Assembly (NCBI GenBank): GCA_963703355.1
Contig: OY969813.1
Span: 310,001-374,000, forward strand
Length of the DNA: 64,000 bases
Direction of reading: 5' to 3'
Source of the DNA: Puia sp963703355
GTDB taxonomy: Bacteria; Bacteroidota; Bacteroidia; Chitinophagales; Chitinophagaceae
Each line of letters begins with the position of its first letter. Position 1 is the first letter of the stretch. Below, one piece after another: positions 18,072 through 26,403 of this stretch. Under the pieces are notes generated by a model. It searched no databases. It was not told the DNA's origin and saw only the letters and a program-made list of their open reading frames with translations. A program made the translations under genes and the position numbers.

Positions 18072-19563
18072 TGTACTAATCATTGGAACCGGCATGGGGG
18101 GACTCGTCTGCGGAAATATTCTAGCCAGAGAAGGATATTCCGTTTGTATGGTGGAGAAAAATAAACAACTCGGTGGCTGCCTGCAGATTTATGTTCGCGA
18201 TAAAGTAATATTTGATTCGGGCGTACACTATATCGGAGCACTCGAAAAAGGTCAGAATCTTTACCAGATATTCAAGTGGCTGGGGTTGATGGACAAACTG
18301 AAACTTGAGAAAATGGATCCTGCATTTGATCGCATTCTGTTGGATAACAATGAGAACGAATTCCCGATCATGCAGGGATATGAATCTTTTGAAAAAGAAA
18401 TGATTCTGAATTTTCCTGAAGAAGAAGAGGCCGTAAGGAAATACATAAAAACCATTCGCGAAATCTGCGACAACTTTCCATTGTACAGACTGCGTATTGA
18501 AGGTGATCCGGAGAAAAAACAGGAGTACATGCAAATCTCCGCCAAAAAATTTATTGAATCCCTTACCCAAAACGAAGAATTGAGAGCCGTATTGGCCGGT
18601 AATAATATGTTATATGTCGGGGAGGGCGACAATACGCCATTTTATATTCACGCACTCACGGTAAACAGTTATATGGAAAGTGCATGGCGATGTCTCAACG
18701 GCGGGTCACAGATAGCTAAACTGCTCGCAAAAAATATAACGGACGCCGGAGGTTTAATTGTTAAAAACAGGGAAGTCAAGAAACTGGTTTCTGAAAATGG
18801 AACTATCAAATCTGCTTTATTGAACGATGGATCCCTGATAGATGCAAACTATTTTGTTTCGAATGCAAGTCCCGCGCACACTTACAGAATGACGGAATCT
18901 GATCTGATCCGGCCGGTTACAAGGAAAAGGATAGAAGATATGCGGACAACCGTTTCTTCATTTACGTTGAATATCGTTTTTAAAAAAGGTCATTTCCCAT
19001 ATAGCAAACACAACTACTATTATCATAAGAAGGGGTCTGTATGGGAAATGGAATCATACAATGAGGAAAACTGGCCGCTGGGATATGCTATATATCTTTC
19101 ACCAGGTGCAGAAAAGGAATTTGCGTCAGGGATGACTATTTTTGCATATATGAGATATGAAGAAGTGAAACCATGGGCTTCGAGTTTTAATACGGTTTCA
19201 AAAAAGCAATTCAGAGGAACGGGATATGAAGAATTCAAAAAAAGAAAAACAGAGAAACTGCTGGACCGGGTGGAAGAGCGGTTCCCTGGTTTAAGAAAAG
19301 ACATTCTGCATACGTATGCTTCTACGCCACTGAGTTTTCGCGATTATATTGGGAATGATGATGGCAACCTGTATGGAACGGCAAAGGATTATAAAAATCC
19401 ACTGGGAACATTAATATCTCCAAAAACAAGAATACCGAATCTTTATTTAACCGGTCAATACCTGAATCTTCATGGAATTCTCGGCACCGCAATCAGTGGA
19501 TTGATAACTGCTATGACGCTGACAGGTAAAGACGACTTCATCGAAAAAATAAGAAATGCGTGA
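18058..19563 (+). CDS. FAD-dependent phytoene-desaturase/carotenoid-isomerase-like oxidoreductase
   Basis: The 501-residue protein starts with the dinucleotide-binding fold DVLIIGTGMGGLVCG (residues 5-19), then VVEKN-type ribose contact (MVEKNKQLGG) and FDSGVHYIGA. Near the C terminus NLYLTGQYLNLHGILGTAISG is the second FAD contact. The family (CrtI, CrtISO, all-trans-retinol saturase) oxidises or isomerises conjugated polyenes, which fits a role on the flexirubin polyene chain. The start ATG is inside the 3' end of the exporter gene (14-base overlap), and the 3' end overlaps the next gene by eight bases, so translation is coupled. The precise reaction is inference. Confidence 0.88.
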   Translation: MKKFDVLIIGTGMGGLVCGNILAREGYSVCMVEKNKQLGGCLQIYVRDKVIFDSGVHYIGALEKGQNLYQIFKWLGLMDKLKLEKMDPAFDRILLDNNENEFPIMQGYESFEKEMILNFPEEEEAVRKYIKTIREICDNFPLYRLRIEGDPEKKQEYMQISAKKFIESLTQNEELRAVLAGNNMLYVGEGDNTPFYIHALTVNSYMESAWRCLNGGSQIAKLLAKNITDAGGLIVKNREVKKLVSENGTIKSALLNDGSLIDANYFVSNASPAHTYRMTESDLIRPVTRKRIEDMRTTVSSFTLNIVFKKGHFPYSKHNYYYHKKGSVWEMESYNEENWPLGYAIYLSPGAEKEFASGMTIFAYMRYEEVKPWASSFNTVSKKQFRGTGYEEFKKRKTEKLLDRVEERFPGLRKDILHTYASTPLSFRDYIGNDDGNLYGTAKDYKNPLGTLISPKTRIPNLYLTGQYLNLHGILGTAISGLITAMTLTGKDDFIEKIRNA

Positions 19564-21220
19564 AACTGGAAGAACCAGGCGAAGGCTGGTAAGAATATTT
19601 TCGGTGATTCTGTTGCTCCTGCTGACCGGAGTGATATATATCCTGATTGTTTCCAAAACAACTCCTCCGGCAATCGCGGATAAATCTCCATTAAGCTGGA
19701 AACGGGTTGAGTCGGACTCGGGACTTTATACACTAAAGAATAACTGGTTTCGCAAAAGCAACTCAGGACTTTTTGAACTCTATGTGGAAGGGCAACCTTT
19801 TGAAAGGGGCGTAGTAAACGGAAAATTGACGAAAGAGTTGATTCAATTACAGGAAGACTATTTCAATGACCAGATCAACCGGATGATACCATCCAATTTT
19901 TACAGACATTTTCTCAAATATGTAATCGGATGGTTTAACCGGGATCTGGATAAACATGTTACAGAAGAAGATAAAGAAGAGATTTATGGTATTTCAGATG
20001 CTGCCTCTGAAAAATATAGTTATATCGGGAACAATTATCAGCGAATACTGAATTATCACGCAGCACACGATATTGGCCATGCATTGCAAAACCTTGCGCT
20101 GGTTGGCTGCACATCCTTTGGGACCTGGGGATCCAGATCAGTTGACGGAACGATGATCATTGGGCGAAATTTTGATTTTTATGTCGGCGATCATTTTTCT
20201 GAAAACAAAATTGTGTCGTTTGAAAATCCTACCGACGGATATAAATTCATGTACGTTACCTGGGGTGGTTTTATCGGTGTCGTTTCAGGCATGAATCAAA
20301 AAGGACTCACCGTTACCATCAATGCTGCCAAATCCGATATTCCTGTTGGATCAGCAACACCGGTATCTCTGGTGGCGCGGGAAATACTTCAGTATGCAGA
20401 AAATATATCGCAGGCAATGGCCATAGCCAGAAAAAGAAAAATGTTTGTGTCGGAGTCCTTTCTGATCGGATCAGCTGAAGACGGTAAAGCAGTGATCATT
20501 GAAAAGACTCCCGATTCTGTAGGATTGTATGATCCGGGAAGAAATGAAATCATCTGTGCAAATCATTTTCAGAGCCGGGAACTGTCTGGATTGAAATCCA
20601 ACAAATTGCAGATCAGGCAAAGTGCTTCTGATTATCGTTATCACCGGTTGGAAGAGTTACTACATGCCATTCCAAAAAATTCTGTAACGCAGACAGTTAA
20701 AATACTCAGAGACCGGGCAGGAATAAATAATACGGATATTGGCGAGGGTAATGAAAAAGCGGTGAATCAGATGATCGCACATCATTCGATTATTTTTGAG
20801 CCACAGAAGCAACTGGTATGGATATCTACCGGACCCTGGCAGCTGGGCGAATTTGTCTGTTATGACCTGAATAAAGTATTTTCATTAGCCGGAATGAAAA
20901 CCAATCGGGAGATCGCAGATTCCTCGTTGAATTTACCGGCAGATTCCTTTTTGCAGACGAATCAATACCAATTGTTTTTGGGCTTCCGCCGGTACAAAAA
21001 AGAGATCAGCGAAGGAAAAGACGTGAACCCCGACAGTCTCATACTCAGTAATCCGAACTTTTATCAATCCTACCAGCTGGCTGGTAGTATGATGTTTAAG
21101 AAGAAGATGTATAAAGCCGCAGAACAATATTATCGTGCGGCGTTATCGAAAGAAATAGCTACAAAAAACGAGGAAAACAATATTCGCGACCAGATTAATA
21201 AGTGTGAAGAACGACAATAA
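19556..21220 (+). CDS. C45-family (NTN) acyltransferase/amidohydrolase with N-terminal membrane anchor
   Basis: The 554-residue protein has an N-terminal membrane segment (residues about 13-35, RIFSVILLLLLTGVIYILIV) after a basic start, then a C45-like NTN-hydrolase domain. The likely nucleophile is C185 in LVGCTSFGTWG, followed by IIGRNFDF, the pattern of acyl-CoA:6-aminopenicillanic-acid acyltransferases and acid-ceramidase-like enzymes, which expose this Cys by self-cleavage. A C-terminal helical tail (about 480-554) resembles a single TPR. Members occur in pigment and aryl-polyene clusters, where acyl transfer to an amine or hydrolysis of an ester is likely. Its stop is followed nine bases later by repeat element R4. 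Confidence 0.83.
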   Translation: MRETGRTRRRLVRIFSVILLLLLTGVIYILIVSKTTPPAIADKSPLSWKRVESDSGLYTLKNNWFRKSNSGLFELYVEGQPFERGVVNGKLTKELIQLQEDYFNDQINRMIPSNFYRHFLKYVIGWFNRDLDKHVTEEDKEEIYGISDAASEKYSYIGNNYQRILNYHAAHDIGHALQNLALVGCTSFGTWGSRSVDGTMIIGRNFDFYVGDHFSENKIVSFENPTDGYKFMYVTWGGFIGVVSGMNQKGLTVTINAAKSDIPVGSATPVSLVAREILQYAENISQAMAIARKRKMFVSESFLIGSAEDGKAVIIEKTPDSVGLYDPGRNEIICANHFQSRELSGLKSNKLQIRQSASDYRYHRLEELLHAIPKNSVTQTVKILRDRAGINNTDIGEGNEKAVNQMIAHHSIIFEPQKQLVWISTGPWQLGEFVCYDLNKVFSLAGMKTNREIADSSLNLPADSFLQTNQYQLFLGFRRYKKEISEGKDVNPDSLILSNPNFYQSYQLAGSMMFKKKMYKAAEQYYRAALSKEIATKNEENNIRDQINKCEERQ

Positions 21221-21229
21221 ACTGTGGAA

Positions 21230-21361
21230 GTATGGGAGTATGGGAGTATGGGAGTACGAAGCCTGACTTTACGGTAGTGCAAAAAGACAAATTTATAATT
21301 ACAAATAAATGTAAATGATAAAAAAGAACTCCCATACTCCCATACTCCCATACTCCCATAC
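21230..21361. repeat. Inverted pair of octamer arrays (element R4)
   Basis: The left arm (21230-21253) is three exact copies of gtatggga. The right arm (21330-21361) is four exact copies of tcccatac, its reverse complement. The 76-base spacer is AT-rich and unrelated to the spacer of R2. The element fills the gap between two cluster genes, and the right arm ends nine bases before the ATG at 21371. A transcript would form a stem of three octamers. Confidence 0.88.
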
Positions 21362-21370
21362 TTGCTTCTC

Positions 21371-21745
21371 ATGTTGATTGGTATCGGCATCGACATCATA
21401 GAAGTAGATCGTATCGCTCATCGCGTGGGGAGAGATACGGGCTTTCGGGAACTCGTTTTTTCGAAAAATGAAATTATATATTGCGAGTCCACAGCTTTTC
21501 CTTTTGAACATTATGCGGCCCGGTTCGCTGCGAAGGAAGCATTTCTGAAAGCCATGGGAAGAGGGTGGGACAGTGGCCTGTCGTTTAATGAAATCGAAAT
21601 AGTGAATGATCCCAAAGGCAAGCCGGAAATGAAGATCTCTGGCGAAACGGAAAATCAATTGACTCCACTGGGAATTAAAAATATCCATGTATCGCTGTCA
21701 CACGTAAAATCGATGGCCACCGCCGTCGTTATACTGGAATCATGA
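21371..21745 (+). CDS. acpS: Holo-acyl-carrier-protein synthase (4'-phosphopantetheinyl transferase, AcpS type)
   Basis: The 124-residue protein has the AcpS signature: GIGIDIIEVDRI at the N terminus with the metal-binding Asp, and RFAAKEAFLKAMG with the second metal-binding Glu. It transfers phosphopantetheine from CoA to the serine of an acyl carrier protein. The cluster ACP at 29469 is the obvious substrate; it may also be the only AcpS of the cell and serve fatty acid synthesis. The ATG at 21371 is used because homologues start MIIGIGIDI. The stop overlaps the next gene's ATG by four bases. Confidence 0.93.
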   Translation: MLIGIGIDIIEVDRIAHRVGRDTGFRELVFSKNEIIYCESTAFPFEHYAARFAAKEAFLKAMGRGWDSGLSFNEIEIVNDPKGKPEMKISGETENQLTPLGIKNIHVSLSHVKSMATAVVILES

Positions 21746-23037
21746 ATACAAAGAATAAGAAAATATTTTTAAAACAATCGGAAATAAGAGATTTGCAGGA
21801 GGAAAAACTGCGCGAATTACTCTTATACCTAAATACTCATTCACCGTATTATCAAAAGATATTTAAATCAAAGAATATAGATCCGGAGAAAATAAGGTCG
21901 CTGGAAGATCTGGTTTTATTGCCGGTAACCACAAAGGAAGATTTACAACAGCACAACGACGATTTTCTCTGTGTTCCGAAAACTTCGGTTATCGAATATA
22001 CTTCTACGTCAGGCACTTTAGGATCGCCTGTAACCATTGCACTAACCGAACATGATTTGCAGCGGCTGGCATTGAATGAATACGGTTCCTTTTCCTGCGC
22101 GGACACCCACGCTGAAGATATATTTCAACTGATGCTTACACTTGACCGGCAGTTTATGGCTGGCATGGCTTATTATTCCGGCATTCGAAAACTCGGCGCC
22201 GGAATTATACGTGTTGGCCCGGGAGTTCCTTCATTACAATGGGAAACCATATTCCGATTAAAACCTACGGTTATTGTGGGAGTGCCGTCGTTTATCTTGA
22301 AACTTCTGGAATACGGGAAGAATCACGGTATTGACCCAGCTGCTTCTTCAGTGAAAAAAGCAATTTGTATTGGTGAAAATATCAGGCAACCCGACTTTTC
22401 ACTGAATATCCTTGGGAAAAAGATCAGTGATTTATGGGGCATACAATTATTTTCTACGTATGCTTCAACAGAAATGCAGACGGCTTTTACTGAATGTACT
22501 GAAGGAAAGGGTGGTCATTTGCAACCTGAACTGGTAATTCTTGAATTGTTAAATGAAGCAGGACAACCTGTTTTACACGGCGAAACGGGAGAAGTAACCA
22601 TCACAACACTGGGTGTAGAAGGGATGCCACTGCTGAGGTATAAAACGGGGGATCTGTGTACGGCTCATCATGAGTCCTGCGCCTGCGGACGAAATTCTCT
22701 GCGACTTTCACCGGTGATCGGAAGGAAAAAACAAATGATCAAATTCAAAGGCACTACGTTATTTGCCCCGGCACTTTTCGATTTGCTGGCAGGTATGGAA
22801 GATATTGCCGACTTCGTTGCTGAAGTATTTTCGAATGAAATTGGTACGGATGAAGTGTTGCTGCACTTGGTCGCAAAAAAGGAATCGGAAGAATCAGATC
22901 ATCGCATCCGTGCGTATCTGCAGGCCAAACTGCGCGTCACTCCGCATATCAGGTATGTATCCGCAGAAGAAATGACTAAACTTCAATTTCCCGGAGCAGA
23001 AAGAAAACCGGTGAAGTTTATTGATAAAAGAAACTGA
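21742..23037 (+). CDS. Phenylacetate-CoA-ligase-like adenylate-forming enzyme
   Basis: The 431-residue protein is shorter than typical ANL ligases and matches the PaaK group. The ATP-phosphate loop is EYTSTSGTLGSPV near residue 86, the adenine region is YASTEMQTAF, and LLRYKTGDLC holds the conserved ribose-binding Asp. A zinc-type cysteine set (CTAHHESCACGR) follows. In flexirubin and aryl-polyene clusters a ligase of this kind activates the aromatic starter acid (for example a coumaric-type acid) onto CoA or ACP; that substrate is inferred from context. It overlaps acpS by four bases and is followed within eight bases by repeat element R5. Confidence 0.87.
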   Translation: MNTKNKKIFLKQSEIRDLQEEKLRELLLYLNTHSPYYQKIFKSKNIDPEKIRSLEDLVLLPVTTKEDLQQHNDDFLCVPKTSVIEYTSTSGTLGSPVTIALTEHDLQRLALNEYGSFSCADTHAEDIFQLMLTLDRQFMAGMAYYSGIRKLGAGIIRVGPGVPSLQWETIFRLKPTVIVGVPSFILKLLEYGKNHGIDPAASSVKKAICIGENIRQPDFSLNILGKKISDLWGIQLFSTYASTEMQTAFTECTEGKGGHLQPELVILELLNEAGQPVLHGETGEVTITTLGVEGMPLLRYKTGDLCTAHHESCACGRNSLRLSPVIGRKKQMIKFKGTTLFAPALFDLLAGMEDIADFVAEVFSNEIGTDEVLLHLVAKKESEESDHRIRAYLQAKLRVTPHIRYVSAEEMTKLQFPGAERKPVKFIDKRN

Positions 23038-23044
23038 GTCGTTT

Positions 23045-23332
23045 GCGGTTGGCGGTTGGCCGATGGCCGTTGACCGATGACCGATGACAGTTCGCGATTG
23101 AAACAGCATATGTTGGGTGCGATGAAAATGGGCAGGTATCGGTATGGTTGTTGAACTAGATAATCACAGATCTTCAATATGAAATATTTTTTACAGCTTA
23201 TTTTATTTACAATTATATCTAATACGGTCATCGGTCATCCGTCATCGGTCAATCCCGCACATGCGGGATCAACTGTCAATCCCGCACATGCGGGATCATC
23301 GGTCATCGGTCAATCCCGCACATGCGGGACCA
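23045..23332. repeat. Inverted heptamer arrays with three palindromes (element R5)
   Basis: The left arm (23045-23086) is six heptamers: gcggttg twice, gccgatg, gccgttg, accgatg twice. The right arm (23226-23329) begins with ggtcatc, ggtcatc, cgtcatc, ggtcaat, which are complementary in rotated register to the accgatg units. It then carries three exact copies of the perfect-ended palindrome tcccgcacatgcggga (23253-23268, 23280-23295, 23314-23329) with further ggtcatc units between. The right arm lies inside the coding sequence that starts at 23179. The spacer is about 139 bases and includes the start codon and signal-peptide core of that gene. Confidence 0.87.
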
Positions 23333-23775
23333 ACGAATTTACCGCCAACGATACCTCCTCTCTCAACCGTACCGCATTCTATAAAGCAATGCAGGGCGAA
23401 AACAAAGATCTTGTTAACAGTCAGTTAACGAAACTCAAATCCGTAGAGCCAAAAAACCTGCAAAATGCATTTATGGGTGCCATGACGATGAAAAAAGCAG
23501 GGATAGGGGGTAGTCCTACAACTAAACTGCATCTTTTCAAGGAAGGTCATAAGTTGCTGGAAGCCGCCATACTGCAGGATCCAAATAATGCTGAATTCCG
23601 ATTCCTCCGGCTGATGATACAGGAAAATGCTCCTGGAATACTGGGTTATAAATCCGATGAAGAAAAAGACAGTGTATTCATCAGGAAATCCTACAAATCT
23701 TTACCCCCTGATCTGCAGCAGGTGATCGCTGATTACAACAAAAAATCGAAGGTTTTAAAGCTTGAGGTTTCTTAA
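23179..23775 (+). CDS. Exported pigment-cluster protein of unknown function, N terminus carrying a repeat insertion
   Basis: The 198-residue product starts with a hydrophobic signal sequence (MKYFLQLILFTIISNT). Residues about 17-53 are encoded by repeat element R5 and read as low-complexity VNPAHAG-type sequence repeated three times in near copies. The conserved-looking part follows (residues about 60-198): FYKAMQGENKDLVNSQLTKL, then AFMGAMTMKKAG, HKLLEAAILQDPNNAEFRFLRLMIQEN, a short helical-repeat type domain. Small exported proteins of this kind accompany darA in Bacteroidota pigment clusters, but no activity is known to me. It ends 13 bases before darA. Confidence 0.72.
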   Translation: MKYFLQLILFTIISNTVIGHPSSVNPAHAGSTVNPAHAGSSVIGQSRTCGTNEFTANDTSSLNRTAFYKAMQGENKDLVNSQLTKLKSVEPKNLQNAFMGAMTMKKAGIGGSPTTKLHLFKEGHKLLEAAILQDPNNAEFRFLRLMIQENAPGILGYKSDEEKDSVFIRKSYKSLPPDLQQVIADYNKKSKVLKLEVS

Positions 23776-23788
23776 CTTCGAGCCCACA

Positions 23789-24688
23789 ATGGGCAAAAAA
23801 GTTTTAGCAGTATTTTATTCGCAATCCGGCCAGTTAGAACAGATTATAGATCATTTTACCCAACCGTTGATCGACGCCGGCAATACCGTGGAAAAACTCC
23901 GTGTTTACCCCACTCAGGCGTATCCCTTTCCCTGGACGGGCAAGTCGTTTTTCTCGGTTATGCCTGATTGCGTGTTACAGATTCCTGGCAAACTACAGGA
24001 TTACCATTTCAATGAATCGAAATACGATCTGATTATTCTGGGTTACCAGGCCTGGTTCCTTTCACCCAGCATTCCTTCTAATACGCTGATGTTTGATCCG
24101 AAGTTCAGGGAAATTGCGAAAAATACTCCAATCGTTACCATCACCGGTGCCAGAAATATGTGGCTCAGTGCCATGGAGAAAATAAAACCTGTGCTGAGAA
24201 ATATGGATGCCAAACTGGTAGGCAATATGGCCCTGGTAGACAGGCATCATAATTTCATTAGTTTCGTTACGATCTTTTACTGGATGTTTAAAGCAAAAAA
24301 AGAACGCTTGTGGAATATCTTTCCAATCCCTGGTGTTTCAGAGCAGGACATTCTGAATACAAAAAACTATGGGTCAACTGCCGTTCCATACCTTGAAAAC
24401 GGCAACTGGCAAGGATTTCAGGAGGAAATGGTGAAGCAGGGTGCGGTACCCGTGAAGTACGCGCTGATGTTTATTGAGAGTAAAGCACGAAAGATTTTTA
24501 AAGTGTGGGCAGGCATTATTTCCAAGCACAAAAAAAAAGATGCCTGGCTTGTTGCATTCAAATATTATCTTTTAATTGCGCTATTTATAGCCGCTCCGAT
24601 TATCCTGACAGTGGATGCCATTTTATTCAAGCCATTTCTACAAAAGCGTATAAAAAGACAAAAACAATATTATTCAGGAGTGATTTAA
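23789..24688 (+). CDS. darA: Dialkylresorcinol condensing enzyme DarA
   Basis: The 299-residue protein begins with a flavodoxin-like fold (KVLAVFYSQSGQLEQIIDHF, then DLIILGYQAWFLSPSIPSNT) and ends with a hydrophobic helix near residues 245-280 and a basic tail. This matches the proteins annotated as the dialkylresorcinol condensing enzyme DarA of Bacteroidota, which works with the ketosynthase DarB to join two beta-keto acyl thioesters into a resorcinol ring. The ATG at 23789 is chosen over a TTG at 23762, because MGKKVLAVFYSQSGQ is the normal start. darB follows seven bases downstream. In flexirubins the resorcinol is esterified to the aryl-polyene acid. Confidence 0.85.
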   Translation: MGKKVLAVFYSQSGQLEQIIDHFTQPLIDAGNTVEKLRVYPTQAYPFPWTGKSFFSVMPDCVLQIPGKLQDYHFNESKYDLIILGYQAWFLSPSIPSNTLMFDPKFREIAKNTPIVTITGARNMWLSAMEKIKPVLRNMDAKLVGNMALVDRHHNFISFVTIFYWMFKAKKERLWNIFPIPGVSEQDILNTKNYGSTAVPYLENGNWQGFQEEMVKQGAVPVKYALMFIESKARKIFKVWAGIISKHKKKDAWLVAFKYYLLIALFIAAPIILTVDAILFKPFLQKRIKRQKQYYSGVI

Positions 24689-24695
24689 CCCGGAA

Positions 24696-25850
24696 ATGCA
24701 GATGGAGTTCAAAGAGGTATATATTACAAAAACGGCGACTTATTTCCCCAACGAACCGGTATCGAATGACGAGATGGAGTTATTCCTCGGAATGATTAAT
24801 AAAAGCCCTTCCAAGTCAAAGCGTATCGTACTACGCAATAATGGAATTAAAAACCGTTTTTACGCACTCACCAAAGAGGGTAAACCAACCCATACCAATG
24901 CGGATATGACCGCTAAGTCGATCAGGAAAATGTTAAACAATGATCCGGAACAAATCAGATCCATTGACCTACTGGTATGTGGAACTTCTTCTCCCGATCA
25001 TATCATGCCTTCTCATGCAGTAATGGTTCACGGTGAACTGCCTGAAGCGGAAGCCATTGAGGTTGTTTCACCTTCAGGGGTATGCTGTGCCGGTATGCAC
25101 GCGTTGAAATACGCGTATATGTCTGTCAAAACAGGCGACGCACACAACGCAGTAGCTACGGGTTCAGAACGTTTTTCAGCTGCATTAAAATCTGAGTTAT
25201 TTGAAGATGAAGCAAAGAAACTCAGAGAATTAGAAGAAAATCCATATATCGGTTTCGAAAAGGAATTCCTGCGTTGGATGTTATCCGACGGAGCTTCGTC
25301 TTTTTTATTGTCGGATAAAAAGAATCCCAACGGATTTAGTTTGAAGATTGAATGGATTGAGGGTGTTTCCTATGCGCATGAAATGGAAGCGTGTATGTAT
25401 ATGGGGGGCGAAAAAATGGAGACTGGAAAACTCAAGAGTTACCTGGATTATAGTCCGGAAGAAGTACTGGCCAAATCCATCATGAGTATCAAGCAGGATG
25501 TAAAATTATTAAGCGAGAATATAGTCCCGCTCGGTGGAATAAAACTTTCAAAACTTTTTAAGGAAAAGGGACTGAATCCGGCAGACGTCGATTACTTCCT
25601 GCCACACATGTCCAGTGAATTTTTCCGCGCCAAGATTTATGAACAACTGCAAAAAAACGGAACACCGATTGAATACGACAAATGGGTTGTAAATCTAAGC
25701 AGCCTGGGTAACGTTGGAGCAGGATCTGTATATTTTATGGTGGATGAAGTTTTTAATAGTGGTAAATTGAAGGTTGGACAGAAGATCCTTTTGCTGGTTC
25801 CCGAAAGTTCCAGGTTCTCTTATATGTATGCATTGCTAACCGTTTGTTGA
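24696..25850 (+). CDS. darB: Beta-ketoacyl-ACP synthase III-like ketosynthase DarB
   Basis: The 384-residue protein has the thiolase fold of KAS III. The catalytic Cys is C131 in SPSGVCCAGMHAL, the histidine lies in FLPHMSSEFF and the asparagine in VNLSSLGNVGAGS, so the triad is complete. The N-terminal YITKTATYFPNEPV and NNGIKNRFYA are typical of the DarB subgroup. It condenses two beta-keto acyl chains for the dialkylresorcinol ring made with DarA, whose gene lies seven bases upstream. A second ATG two codons in (24702) is equally possible. Repeat element R6 starts 13 bases after the stop. Confidence 0.9.
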   Translation: MQMEFKEVYITKTATYFPNEPVSNDEMELFLGMINKSPSKSKRIVLRNNGIKNRFYALTKEGKPTHTNADMTAKSIRKMLNNDPEQIRSIDLLVCGTSSPDHIMPSHAVMVHGELPEAEAIEVVSPSGVCCAGMHALKYAYMSVKTGDAHNAVATGSERFSAALKSELFEDEAKKLRELEENPYIGFEKEFLRWMLSDGASSFLLSDKKNPNGFSLKIEWIEGVSYAHEMEACMYMGGEKMETGKLKSYLDYSPEEVLAKSIMSIKQDVKLLSENIVPLGGIKLSKLFKEKGLNPADVDYFLPHMSSEFFRAKIYEQLQKNGTPIEYDKWVVNLSSLGNVGAGSVYFMVDEVFNSGKLKVGQKILLLVPESSRFSYMYALLTVC

Positions 25851-25862
25851 GATTTCTTCGTG

Positions 25863-25988
25863 GCCTAAAGCCCAAAGCCTAAAGCTCAAAGCTAAAATGC
25901 ATTTATGGGAATCTGAAATTACAAATACTGCTAATAGCCAACAGTCAATCATCAAAAAGCTTTAAGCTTTAGGCTTTGAGCTTTAAGC
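25863..25988. repeat. Inverted pair of heptamer arrays (element R6)
   Basis: The left arm (25863-25897) is five units of GCNNAAA: gcctaaa, gcccaaa, gcctaaa, gctcaaa, gctaaaa. The right arm (25961-25988) is four units of TTTNNGC: tttaagc, tttaggc, tttgagc, tttaagc, the reverse complement. A 63-base spacer lies between. The right arm ends eight bases before the ATG at 25996. The element fills the gap between darB and the next cluster gene. Confidence 0.88.
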
Positions 25989-25995
25989 TTAGAAT

Positions 25996-26403
25996 ATGAA
26001 AAAAGACGAAATCCCCCAAGACCTCGGTGCACTGGGAAAAATTACCACCGAGATTGTTTATGCTGTCGACGAATCAGGTAATTACACAACTGAAACCAGT
26101 AATGGGTGGGAAGTCAAATCATCCGCATTGGATGTGGCATGGAAAGATGTTGAACAGCGAATTGCTGACGCCCGTCAAAAAGTATTAATCAAAGAAGCCA
26201 GCCCCATTTTATATTTTATGGAACTTCGTGTAATGGATGTTCCCATTGTTGCAGCTTACACTGGTTTCTGGAAATGGCAGGTGAAAAAGCATATGAAGTA
26301 TGCAGTTTTTGAAAAGCTTTCCACATCAAAGCTCGAAAAATATGCAGCCCTGTTCGAAGTGTCAGTGGAAGATTTAAAAACTATGCATGTACATGAAGCT
26401 TGA
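25996..26403 (+). CDS. Conserved pigment-cluster protein of unknown function, 135 residues
   Basis: The protein is soluble and mixed alpha/beta. It starts MKKDEIPQDLG and contains a region of alternating polar residues (TEIVYAVDESGNYTTETSNGWEVK), a helix (ALDVAWKDVEQRIADARQKVL), and a helical C-terminal half with FWKWQVKKHMKYAVFEKLS. I do not recognise a domain name, though equivalents of this size sit at the same place in flexirubin clusters of related bacteria. The 3' end overlaps the BtrH-like gene by 17 bases, so the two are translationally coupled, which suggests a joint role. Confidence 0.68.
   Translation: MKKDEIPQDLGALGKITTEIVYAVDESGNYTTETSNGWEVKSSALDVAWKDVEQRIADARQKVLIKEASPILYFMELRVMDVPIVAAYTGFWKWQVKKHMKYAVFEKLSTSKLEKYAALFEVSVEDLKTMHVHEA

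Noticed and set aside
18121..18632. Two open frames antisense to the FAD oxidoreductase
   Set aside because: They lie wholly inside a gene with clear FAD-binding motifs and show no domain or signal of their own.
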